Source: Dysidea avara
Taxonomy: Eukaryota > Porifera > Demospongiae > Dictyoceratida > Dysideidae
Assembly (NCBI RefSeq): GCF_963678975.1
Contig: NC_089281.1
Coordinates: 22,497,375-22,561,374, forward strand
Length of the DNA: 64,000 nt
Reading direction: 5' to 3'
Shown: piece by piece, positions 1 to 13,800 of the stretch
How positions within the stretch are numbered: position 1 is the first letter of the stretch
Layout: every line of letters starts with the position of its first letter
The notes under the pieces: generated by a model
Told to the model about the DNA's origin: nothing
Database searches by the model: none
The model's input: the letters and a program-made list of their open reading frames with translations, nothing else
Translations under genes and position numbers: made by a program

Positions 1-122
1 CATAGATTAGCACCTGTCATTCCTACTTTAGCTACTAATTATTGAATTGTTACTGTGATATCATGTTGCTTGGTGGTCCCTATGTATGTATCATGTATGT
101 AACTTCTTTACTTTCATGACAG

Positions 123-3100
123 GAGCGTGGTACGATGACTGAACCACCACCTAGAGCTAACTTTTCTGCTACTGCTAATCAGGTACACTATACATGCATA
201 CACTAGAAGTGCCTTTGAATTTTATATTGCAGTGGGAATCTAAAATCTAAGTAGCTATGTGATCAAACACTCTAATAGTGCATACATGCACTGCTAAACA
301 AACAAACAATTGCTGTGGTAATATTTTTCTTTCAAATTTGTGTAATACAGTAACAGCTTTACTTGAGTCCTTGCTCCATTGGTTGTCACAAAATACTTAC
401 CTTAGTCTTCTACTTGGTACTCATGGTACAGTGATTTGAATAACTCCTTACTGTAACATAAATACATTGATTTTGTTTGTCAATTAAAAGGGCGCACTTG
501 CCTCCTCCTTTTCAATCCTGAAACATTTAAATACTCTAATAGAGCAGTCACTGCATACAGCATTTAAGAAAAATGTACCCATATTCCGTTTGTAAAACCT
601 TTATAGGAAAATACGAAAAAATTATCACGTGACCGTTTATTGCATGCCATAGCTATAGATCATACATAGTTGATTGTCAAATATGTAGCACTAATTCCGA
701 TAACTCACATTTAAAAGGTTGCCTTACAAATTATGTATAAAATCTCTACATTTTCCCACCCTTAACTCTGCACCTCCTTCTAAGAACCCACCCTGACGTG
801 CATCCCATACACTGTCATTCCGGGATCTGTCCCTGCTTATGGTCAATTATTATGTGATCATTATGATGTGTGTTTAGCAAGACATACGTGAGCCTTTGCA
901 TAAGCAGTGTTCAATGTATACCGTATACACTTGATTTTCACTTAATAGATGGAGATCTATGATGCTTATGTTGAAGATATTGCAGCCCAAGAAAAAGCTA
1001 AAGAGAAGAAGAGTACTAAAACAGGTGGAGGAAAAGAGGATGGAAAGCAAAAGAAAGTTAATTCTATGGATTTACAGGTAGTATGCCACACTTTTGTAGT
1101 AGCTATAGTGTAAACCCCTTATTTCATCATAATTATATCGCTTTCAACCTTAAAATAAAGAAGATTTTTTTTGTTGTTGAACCCTGTATACTTCTCAAAC
1201 CATAGCATGTTTGTTGTGGTATCTTCATACTTCTCTGAATTTCACACAATATGATTTTTAAACATGACAGTGCTATGACTTACAAATGTAACACTACACA
1301 CTTTGTCAAAGCACAAAGCAGCTTTCTGCAGATAGCCAAGGAAATTAAGCTACAGGTAGCTGGACTACTTGGGTGCTGCTACAAACCTCACTATATTCAC
1401 TGCTTCTGCATTCTAGTCAGCCCTATATCAGCAGTTATATTTGTCATTGTGCCTATATCAAAAGCCAAAGTACTAAATGGAATTTCAATAGCTACAAAGC
1501 TGTGGTGTCATAAACTACATGTTAAAATTTCCACAATTGCTGTTGTTACCATAGTACTATCATCACTAGTAGCTTGTTTCATTTGATCATGGGATATATG
1601 TCAGGTTTAGTTTATTATCACAATAATATTTGTGTTTTAGAATGATGATATTTCTCGTGTTCATAAAGCTGCCAAAATAATGGAAAGAATGGTCAATCAA
1701 AACACTTTTGATGATATAGCACAAGGTTGGAATTGTTATATGTGACCGAACTTGGCAAAACCAGGCTTCCACACACATCCAATTTTATGACTTTGAGAGA
1801 TCATAACATCATTTTGTAATGTTATGGAAGCAATGTGTGAAAACTTCACGTCAATAGCATGCTGGCAGGTCATGTTACAATTGATTAAAGTCAAAGAATT
1901 GGATATGTATGGAAGCCTGGTTTGGTCAAATTCAGTCACATAATATGCAGACAGTCACAGTAGCTATTTGCTATGTATATGTACTACATATAAACACTGG
2001 ATTGGTGGAATAGATGAATTTCATAAGGAATTTTAAACCATTGCCTTAGCAACCTGAATTTTACATTATTTTTGTAGGTGTGAATGTCAAAAGTACAATT
2101 TCCAATTTTTTAAAAGGATAGCATATATAGGTCATGAGAATGACATTTTAAAGTTTGCAGTTTTCCCATACATTGACAGTTTCCCCTTCTGGGCAATTAC
2201 ATAAATAATGTATGAAAAAACCACAAAATTCAAAATGTCATATTTCATGATCTATATATTCTGTCGTTTTAAATTTGGAGAGGTTAATTGTGAGATTCAT
2301 ACCTACAAATAATGTTAAATTGAGAAATGACATTAATTGAATTTGTTGTTTTCCTACACATTATTTATGTGATTGCCCAGAAGGGGCAACTGTTGCCCCC
2401 TCTCATGGACAATGTATGGAAAAACAACGAACTTTAAAATGTTATATCTCATGACCTATAGCTATCCTTTTAACATTTGGAGATGTTACTATAGACATTT
2501 ACCTACAAATATTGTAAAATTCAAGTTGCTAGAGGCAACTTTTATTATTATGAAATTCATCCATTAATGTAGCAAGAGGACGATGTCAAAAAATATCTTC
2601 TTTCAACACATGTGAATGCTTTTATTAATAACATGTATATATGCCACAAGATCACAAATGTTTTTACATTTTTATTACAGATTTTCGTTACTGGAATGAT
2701 GCCAGTGATGAATACAAAGATGGTAAAGGTAGCTTGTTACCATTGTGGAGATTTACATATAACAAATCTAAAAGAATGGCTGTAACTGCTATGTGTTGGT
2801 AAGGATGTGTATATACACTCTAAATTATAGAAACACCATTTGGTATGTATGATAGGAGGTTTGTATTTCCCACCAAAATACAAAAACAGGTTCTTATTAC
2901 AGTACAAGCGATTGTATTCAAATGGTTAATGTCCCCTGCTCAACTGCCTCGACATTGTCTTTGAGTGTGCAGTGCCATCTTGAATCTAACACCTGCTGGA
3001 ACTTGTGCAAGTGCACTTATTGTATGCAAGTGCTAACATAAAAGAGACTAACTAAAGTGTGACCTAATTTGGCAAATGATTATTCTGGGCACAATGTATA

Positions 3101-4825
3101 CTCATATATAATTACTGAAGAGAATTTGAAGCACAAAAGTAGTTTTGCAAGTATTGCTGTATGCTTTGATGCATTAATTTGTGATATAATGTACTGTTTA
3201 TACCATATTTGATCGGTTAATAGCCGCGGCTACTGTAACTTTCAGCAAGGAAAGCCCTGTGGCTACTATCTGAGGGCGGCTACTATGGGCTTGTGTGGCA
3301 GCAGCCCATGACATTTATACTGATTCATGAGTGACTGACCTTGTTTAATCATCCTTCAATAGTATCATTCATTTTAACTTTTCTCAAAAACGTTATTTCC
3401 TGGCTTAAAACAACTCTTTTGCCTGGTTTCTGCTTCAAATGTATCTTATCAACACTTGTATCAGTATATTCAGATACAAACTGCGGCTCTTATCCCGAGG
3501 GAGGTTCTATGACAATATTTCTTTAGGCTATGAAGCAGCTACTATCCGGGTGGCTATTGTATGAGCCGCGGCTATTAACTGGTCAAATACGATACACTGT
3601 ATTGTCGGCCCTGGAAAACTTGTACCCTGACCACTAAACAAGACCAGTAATTATATGTAACTGGCATTTATATACAAGACCAGCAATCATGTATTTCTTC
3701 TAATCAACTTCGTACTTTTGAGTTGTGTTCTCCTTTATGTATTCCTCAGCATATAGCACAGATTCAAGTTTAAAGGGAAGGCCAACAACTTGTAGCAGTA
3801 ATATTTGTAATTCCTTCTGCTGTACAGGTCTTCAGAAGAATCAAGAACATGTATATTTGTGGGACACTGTTACATCATGTTGATAGCCACACAATATCAA
3901 GGTCTAGACGTATGGATCATTTTAACATGACCTCAGTAATGGTTGTTAAAGGAAACAATGAAGGGTGGATGTTTGTTAGGGTCGTAAAAGTATTACTTTA
4001 GTCACCAAGAAGTTTTAGGCCAAATATGGGAATCACAAAAGGGATACTGTGGGACTATTACCAAGTGTCTACATATGTTTCACTGTAGCTGCTTAACAAT
4101 ATACATGTATTCATTCATTGGCCAGTTCCCACTGGTGGTTTTCAAGATGCTATTAGAATTCCCAATGATTTAAAGTTCCGCGTTGTTCTGTAAAATATCA
4201 CAACTATTCACATGATGTAACAGAGTCCCATATATATACGCATTCCTGAAGACCTCTGTTATTAAATATGAAATATGGAATGGAACTTGTGTTTTGTTAA
4301 TGTACAGGAATCCCCTCTACAATGACCTTTTTGCTGTTGCTCATGGATCTTGTAAGTAAACATATAAGCAATGTACGAATACTATCCACATACTGTTTCA
4401 GCTATTAATAGGTAAAGCCATACATGTTTATATATTTACATTGCTTTATGACAAATGATACTTATCATAGATGATTTTGGATCTCAGACTAAAGGAATGA
4501 TTTGCTTTCATTCTTTGAAGAATCCAACATACCCTGAGTAAGTCTACGTTTTATTCACATTATGGTATGGTCATTGTTTATACAAATTTTGAATGCTTAT
4601 GTATAAAGCTGAAAAGCCACATGATAGCTATTGAATGAGTGAGGATGTAAACTAAGTATAACAGAGTGGCTATTTCAGCCTATTTGTATGATTGCTCTGC
4701 ACTGTTCTTCCTACCACCATTCGTCTGTAACCCCTTCTCCTATACAGTAAGCAGTATATATTTGTCCAGGTGAAGGAGATTCAAGTGAAGATTGTTTGTG
4801 TGTGTGTGTGTATGTGTGCGTGTGC

Positions 4826-4867
<42 letters not shown>

Positions 4868-7800
4868 ATACATTAGGTCACCTTGTATTTATTTATCTTC
4901 TTATATTATGGCTATGAGAATTCCATACCAGTTGACACACAACTTTCACTTCATTGAATATGATAGCTCCATCAGCTTTGAGTTCTTGTTTTCCAAGTTT
5001 GCAGCACTCTTTATAAATTAAATATTGTTCAGCAATGCAAGTAGTACTGGCCCCAGGTTCATGAATAAATGACCCAGTGTGGAAATGTAGGGTGGACTTT
5101 GCTGGATGCTTTGGAATATTAAACCGTTTCGAAGTTTCATATGCTGCTGGGCTTCTTATGTAGATGGCCAATGCTGTAGTAAAAAAATGCGTATTAAGAA
5201 AATGACCTTGCAACTTACCCATTCATATTGTTATCATACTCCAGTAATTACTCCATCCACCAAAAATTAAAGGTAAGTTTTTATTATCCACAATGAATAT
5301 AGCATTTGTAGCCTGGTCATGAGTAAACTCATCCCTTTGGCGGTCCTTATCTGTAATCCAGATGTCTTGCATGACTGTTCTAACCCCCTTCTTTATAGAG
5401 GTTTTCTAGTACTTCGCTCTCTTCGTACTTTTGTAACTTTCTTATATTACTTGTTGCTGATATTGGGCAAGTGTTTTGCACTTTGCTTGACTAGTTGGGT
5501 TCATGTGTGACAACCGTGCTCTGGATGAAGGTTTCTGCCTTTTGATTTTCTGTGTTGGAGTCACTTTATGTGTTCTTATGTGTGATGAGTCGGTTACATC
5601 TGGAACACCTGACTTCTTGTGCACCTTTCTCCCATGTCTGTCATACAGCAGAGCTTATATGGCAAAACCTAGTTTGACAACAAAAGGTGGTTGTCAAGAA
5701 AAGGCTGTAGTGATATTGTGTTACTCCAATGAAACAAGTGTAATGAATTTTACTAACTTAAATTCCGAACTGTTGTACAATTATTTTTCTTATAAATCAA
5801 GGTACTAGTGCATGAACATATTGTTTATATCCAGGTATGTGTACTCTACTGATGCTGGCGTAATGAGTATTGATATACATCCAGAACATCCATTCCTTGT
5901 AGTAGTTGGATTATACAATGGTAAATATAAATTTATTGTATGTTTGTCAGTTGTAATTGGTTTGAGTCAGGCAAGTAATAGTCAATTGAAGTTTAGTGTT
6001 GTAAAATTGTTGTATTAACTACGTTACCAAAGCAGAATTAGTTTGAATGCATGTAAAGCAGTTTGGTTACAGTGATGGCCTAAGCGCATTAAATTTACAG
6101 TAAGGGTCACAGTAAGTATCTTAACCCTTAAACCCGCAGCTGTTTTATAAAATGCACAATCCAGTAAACTGGATTGCATGCATGCCTTGTAAAACTAAAG
6201 TCTATAACACAAAAACTGTTAAAGTTATCTAAAAACAACACACACCATCTTACTCACCGTTAAATTTTGGTTTGAATGGTCTCATACTTCATTGGGTCTG
6301 TCCAACCCAGAGATACTCGCTTCACTTTGAAAGAGTTAAAGAACTATCCCTCCGTCTTCCTTCTTCACGTAACGATGTACAAAAGGCCATAACTTGGCCG
6401 TACTTTGTTGTATCGTCTTTTGCTTGGTTTCATATTACTCCTCACGTGATGGCGATTCAGTTGATATATAGATATCACGTGATATCATCACTGTCGGACG
6501 AATGCAATGACAATACGAATGTGGAAGGACGCAAAATGATTCAGCGCATCGTAGTGGGCGAGTTCCTTGTTTGTATGCTGAAAGTTTATATACAGGCAGA
6601 TAGCTTACTCTTTGCCAAGTAATAAAATCTGTTTTTCAAAGTGATCAGATGAATGCTTCGTGAGATATACTTGTTTGTAACCACCTACGTAAATTGGCAA
6701 AAGTATTGTGCATTTTCAATTCGTTTTTTATCAAATCCAGTTTTCTGGATTATGCGGGTTTAAGGGTTAATCAAAAAAAATGTGTAAAGCAAGTATTACA
6801 GTCAGACTTACCTACCATTAGCATATATTGCTGCCAAAGCAATGTCCACTTGCACAATCTGTAAAACATAATCGGATGGCTGCAGGTTCAAGGCTGCCCA
6901 TGTCCAGTCATGGATTATTTCTCCTTTCTCCACTTTTTCAAACACACTTTCTGTAACAACTTTTAACAAGCTGTACGTAGGACCAGGACTCCTACAGACC
7001 TTCAGCACTTGTGCTGTAAAGTCTTAATAAATAAGTAATGAAACATGGTTGATTTTATCTCTGTGCATGTTTGATATAATCCATGTAGTCTCAGTGATGA
7101 TTACACTATAGTGGTAGTAATTACAAGTTATATACAGTGGAGAGTTGATTATCCAAACTATTATTGGGAGGGTGTGTGTGTTTGTATATCTGAAAACTAT
7201 GTAAATCAAACAACCATTCGTTATGTACAGAATATTGTTCACTCTAATAGAACATTCACTGTTGACAAAATACTCTAATTGAGCAGTCATTTTGGTGTTT
7301 GAATGTTCGGACAGTTGAGGTTTAGATAATTACCTCTCCACTGTACATATTCTAAGGTAAAGTATTGCTGTAAGTGCTATATGTGCAATAATGTAGAATA
7401 TAATACATTAATTTTTGTAATGACTTCTACGTGTGTTTGTAAAGGTTCTGTCAGTGTATACAATCTACAACTAAAGAGCCCTAATGCAATATATCATTCC
7501 ACTGCAAATACAGGAAAACATACTGATCCTGTTTGGCAGGTAATGGTGTGTGTGTGGTGTGTGCACATGTGTCAGTTTACCACATTGTACACACACATGG
7601 GTCATTCCATGTCAAATCAACAAGGAATTTAGGGTCACCTTTCGGATTTTGACGAAACTTGGTGTGTTTGTAGTACCTGTGGTGCTTATCACTCGTGCAA
7701 ATTTTTAGCTCTATACATTCCATAGTTTCTGATTTATGACCACGAATATTTTGAATATTTCATGAAAATTTGGTCCATCTCCAGTTACAAAATTGACTGC

Positions 7801-10800
7801 AACTTTGTACTGTGTAAATATTTTTTTTAAACGCAATTTTCACTGATGGAAGACTGTTGACTGACCTTTCCAGTGATCCCTAAATTATGGGATATCTACT
7901 TAATTATGGTTCAAAAGTACTTCATTGAAAACTTTAATCCTTTATATTTTGAGAAATGCTGCTTGAAATTTTTCAAATTCTTTTGTGAATAATGACTGGG
8001 TCATTGTCTATGTCTGATAAAATTTTTGTGGTGGGACCACAATGGGCTCAAGAGATACTATGAATTATGTTGTGGTATGCAGTGGAATTTTCTGTCTTAT
8101 TACTGTATTGGAGTGTACAACTCCAATAACCACTCGCAACAAGGCCATGCCTTACAGAGTGAAGGTGTCTAGGTACATTGCAACCTGTACTAGCGACCAC
8201 CTGTACTGAAAGACCATCTATAAGCTGCAGTTAATTTATACTTTAATTGGATCTTAATGTATAGCACCAAAGCATCAATTTTTTCTAGCAAATCCAAGAA
8301 TGGTCCTTATTAGACAGGTTGACTATAAATGAGATCATCATGCATCCATAAACACATTAATGTTGTACCATCTCTTCAGTTATACCTTATTTATTAAGTA
8401 AAATCTTGCCATAATGCACTTACATACATATCCCCACTCCACACTATTCAAGTTACGTACATGGCTGCATAGGTACAACAGACCTCCTCAAAACACATTA
8501 ATGTTGTACCATCTCTTCAGTTATACCTTATTTATTAAGTAAAATCTTGCCATAATGCACTTACATACATATCCCCACTCCACACTATTCAAGTTACGTA
8601 CATGGCTGCATAGGTACAACAGACCTCCTCAAAAAGGATATCTGGGTACCTTGATAGCCTCATGATCTTACTTTATAACCGTACATACATTTTGGACCCA
8701 AAACAAGTCTGTGGTTTCTCAAAAATGAACACTTCATCAATGGTCCAGGGAATAGAAGAGTTACACTATATACAGTAGATGCATTACTTGTACCAAAAGT
8801 TTTTATATTATTAACACTTGCTTGCACCTCATTGCGTGATTTATAGTACTGTAATTACTAAAATTAATGGTTTTTCAAAGCATTTTGTGTTCACATTTTG
8901 AAGATCAGTACAGGTAAATGTTAAATATGTGGTCGACATGTTTACTTCCTACAAGAGTATGTGTATGAATCTATGACTTGATCTTCAAAGTGGTCGTGAA
9001 TGTACAGTAATGTAATAATTAATTTCACACATTGAGGTACAATTAATGCATGTATATGGTAAAACCCCTCCATTGCTAGGACCATAATCAAGTGCTCATA
9101 TTACAGAAGCCACAGAAGTATCTTGGTCTAAATGTATGTGCACTGCTAGAGTGGGAATACAGTGTATAAACAGGTGTCCTCGTTATCAAGGTATCCAGGT
9201 ATCCCTTCTGAGGAGTTCTGTTGTATGTCCTATGCAGCCACATACGGAACTTAAATATGGCTACATGCACTACAGTGGGATTCAACTTAATAAAGAAGGT
9301 ACTTGTGAAAATATGGTACAACATTTACATGATGTTTATGGACACATGGTGATCAGATCTTTAATTTATAGTCAACCTGTCTAATAAGGACCATTTTTGG
9401 ATTTGCTAGAAAGGGTTGATGCTTTGGTGCTATTCATTAAAGAAAATAACTTAACTGCAGCACATAGATGGCCTTTCAATACAGGTGGTCACTAATACAG
9501 GTTGCAATGTACCTAGACACCTTCACTCTGTAAGACAAACTTGGCATAGCCTTGTTGTGAGTGGTTATTGGAGGTGTACACTCCAATACAGCAATAATAG
9601 CCTGCAAATTCCACCGCATACCACAAGATAATTCATTATATCTCTTGAACCCATTGTGGTCCCACCACAAAAATTTTATCAAACATAGACCATGACCCAA
9701 TCATTATTCACTAAAGAATGTGAAAAATTTCAAGCAGCATTTCTCAAAATATAAAGGATTAAAGTTTTCAATGAAGTACTTTTGAACCAAAATTAAGTAG
9801 ATATCCCGTAATTTAGGGAACACTGAAAAGGTCAATCAACAGTCTTCCATCAGTGAAAATTGCATTTAAAAATATTTACACAGTGCAAAGTTGCAGTTAA
9901 TTTTATAACTAGAGATGGACCAAATTTTCATGAAATATTCAAAATATTTGTGGTCACAAATCAGAAACTATGGAATGTATAGAGCTAAAAATTTGCATAA
10001 GTGATAAGCACCACAGGTACTACAAATACACCAAGTTTCGTCAAAATCCGAGAGGTGACCCTAAATTCCTTGTTGATTTGACATGGAATGACCCACATAT
10101 AGTGTAGTCTGATTTCTTTAACAAGAGTTATTTGATGAATGCATGCAACTACAACTATAGACCAGTTCACTGTTAATTCATACATGTGGCACCAAGAGTA
10201 TATAATAGAAACCAAGAGTATCGAACGGGTGTATTACCCCGTGATTAATCATTGCATAAAGTAACACAGATATTTCAGTAATCGTTCACTTTCATTGCCA
10301 TTAAAGGTTGCTGTATTTAGCCCAATTCGGCTACTAAACCAAGCAAAAACATGATAGCTTTAAAGGGGATTGGCTAATGCTTAAGTTCTGGCACTGCAAA
10401 GCGGATCCCTAAAGGCGTGGCAACACGCTTGTTTGTGCAACCGTTGTTTTAGCGAGCTGGAGTTATCTTGGGTCCTTACTACACTTTCTTTGTACAATAA
10501 CTGTTGAATACTTGGCTGAATAACACGGAAAACTGGCGAACAAAGACCCTTTGCCACGTACGCATTTCAAATTACCATTTCACGTAAACAAACAATTACT
10601 GAAATATCCGTGTTACTTTACGCAATGATTAATCACGGGCTAATACACCGTTCGACACTCTTGGTTTCTATTATATACTCTTGGTGGCACTGAGCAGTAT
10701 GAAAACTGTGAGTAAAAGGATAACAGTAATACTGCTACCTTTATCATTGTGCCAATTTACTCATTTTAAAGCTCTAGTAATCAACTTCTCTCCTGCCTCA

Positions 10801-13800
10801 ATGTCCTTTGGTGACAAAAATCAATAGATTAACCCTTGAGCACACTTCTTTTCTAGGCAATTTCAACATCACCTTTGATAGCATATGCAATTCCGATCAT
10901 TCAAAGTATGATACAATTTGTCCTCTGCTTTGGTAAGAATTCATGTAGATCCCTAAATCAATATTTCTAAAGTACATGATTTGTAAATATTTATTTTATT
11001 ATAGGTTGCTTGGCAAAAGAATGATAATGATAACAACCTTAACTTCTTTTCAACATCATCAGATGGTAGAATTGTCTCATGGACAATAGTCAAGGTAGTA
11101 ATACTTAATATTATCATCACCACTTTTGTTGAAATTTTGAAAACAATGTAGAATGAACTACAGTACCAGGACATGACTGTTTTAAAAGTACCTGGAGAAG
11201 TTGTAAGTGGACCAGAAGGAATCCAAACTACAGCAATAGGTTTGTAAAGACAGTTGCATTTCTGTTTTAGTATGTAGTTGAAGTTGGAATATGATTATAG
11301 AACATAGTTAGCCATTACTTTCATACATAGAAGTGTGTGTGTGTTGTGTGTGTGTTAGATTACAGACTTTCTTTGTATGTTCATTTTGCAGGCAGCATGT
11401 CAATGGCTTTGTATGCTATTTCTGTCATCTAAAATAGAAAGAGCACTCAACTTGAAGCCTCATTTAATGCCATTGTAGCTTTTATTATACGTGGGCCTTT
11501 GTTTTTCCTAAATAGCTTCTGTGCACAATATACCATGCAACCAGATCATTATGTGTATTTCTTTTAAATGTCATAATTGTTTAGCAAGAAAAAGGCTTTG
11601 ACAGTATCTCTTATATATTTGGTATTAGGAAAAGGGAATGTACCATGAGTATAGGAAGATTTTTATGCAACATTTGGGGACATAGCAGAGATAGATGTTA
11701 AACTCGGTACATTGTACGAAGTGCAGATATATGGTTTTCAAAATACAAAAGTTAGCACTTAATTGAAACTGTTAGTTAATTGTGCTTCTTCTAATTAATT
11801 AAGTGTATGTTGATGTTACCATAGCATCAGGAACAGCATTTGATTTTAACACAATGCAAGACCATCTTTATATTGTCGGTAAGTGTATACTATTGTTAAG
11901 GATATACTGACACATGTACATGGTTATAATTACAAAGAGTATGTACACACAAAATACATACAGTAGTTCCTCTGTCTGCTTTGTACTCCAGTGTATGTCC
12001 TTTCAAGGTGCATATCAAGTTTGTTTATTGCCAAGCACCTTAGCATAAACCTTTGAACTTTTGGTATTAAAGTAAAATAATTGTGTTGCACTAGCAAATT
12101 GCAAGCTTGTCCTTTTTCAATTTCCTTTGTATATAAGCCTATCACATCCCTGTCATCTCTACCACATTCCTTGCACATTTCTTTTCATACCAGTCCATCA
12201 ATAGTGTGCAAGCAAGTGACCAGTTGCTACAGTGTGAACTTTTGGGGAATGTGATATTTGTACTGTGGTTGAACTGACTTCCACAGAGTGTGGGGTTCTC
12301 CCAATTGTATATGTGTAATATGGTTTATAATTAAACATACAATGATTGCAACCCTTTCTTTGCTGCTGCCACATATATATATATATATATATTCTAAACA
12401 CTGGTTATTTTTGAAGACTATATGTACCCTTGTTAGATTTGGATTGTTTTATTTGTTATCCGAAGCTATTAGCTACACAGGTTTCACTGTACAGTATACA
12501 ATAATATGTCCAGTATTGTAAATACATTTATAAGGATGGATTTAAATATTTATCTATAGGAACAGAAGATGGAAAACTATACAAATGTTCCAAGGCATAC
12601 AGTACTCATTACCTTGATGTGTATGAGGTAGGTATTGTATTATTGTGTTGTCAAATTAATGAAGGACCTTAATGCCATTCTGCTAGCACTGGTGCCTGCT
12701 CTATGTGAAGCATGTTAAAATAAATCATTGGAAATGAGCTTTTCTTTACTAGTGTATGTTAACCCAATAGAATAATACTTGACTTTTAAATGTTGTAAAC
12801 AGATTATGCAAATTATTGCACAACTTTTTATACTCAAACTTTTAATACATTTATGGCTAAGTACTATTCTTAAAATATTTATTGAGACATTGTAAGCAAG
12901 ATGGCTAAGACAGCTAAGTTAGTAAAATTAGGTTTGATAGGTACCTGCAATAAGTCAAGTAAGTATGAATTGTTTTACACAACATGTTTGCATGTGCATT
13001 CTTCTTAGGCACATCACTTGGCAGTATATACAGTCAAATGGAATCCTTTTCATCAAAACATATTTGCATCATGTAGTGCTGACTGGACAGTGAAAATATG
13101 GGATGATACTCAAAAGTAATGACCATGTGTGTACCATGTACATCATGTATTATAACCTATACAGGGACCCGATGTTTTCCTACGACTTAAATTGTCCAGT
13201 AGGGGATGTGGTGTGGTCTCCTTATGCATCTACAGTGTTTGCTGCTGTTACAGCGGATGGAAAAGTACGACAGTTTTTGGTGTAGTCTGTAATAGAAGCT
13301 ATATAACGTTTTTATTGTTCTATACCTCATGGTCCATTGTATGATGTTGCTACTGGTACCACCTTGTTGACATGTTCTATTGTGCATGCAAAATTCCATT
13401 TGATTACATTTCGTAGAAGTGTTTTTGTCAAATCACTCATGTGTGGGCTTGATTATCACCAAAAGTTGTTTACCCAACAACAATTAAGCTATATGTGCCA
13501 TAAACAGAGACTCATGGAGTGCTATATAGTCTATGAATGACTAAAGTAAACGTATTTCTTATCAGTCATGGTTTGTGGTACATATATGCACGTGTCAGTA
13601 TCGGTACTGTATAGAGCTATTGGCAAATTAAAATGACTGGAATTGGCTAAACGCAATTATTCCCTGTTACTGTTAATATGTATCGAGTTGGTCTCTTGCA
13701 CTGGTTCAAGCCATACAGCACTACAATGGCTGATACCTACATGTGTGCAATGAACAACATTGTTGTTTTGGTAGGACTATACTATTTCTTGTAATCATAT

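Noticed and set aside
1251-1586. 111-codon open frame in a DNAI1 intron
   Set aside because: Low-complexity hydrophobic translation, no homologue recognised, lies between well-supported exons of the same strand.
6272-6622. 116-codon open frame inside the piggyBac-type element
   Set aside because: No transposase motifs; the element is too small to code for one.
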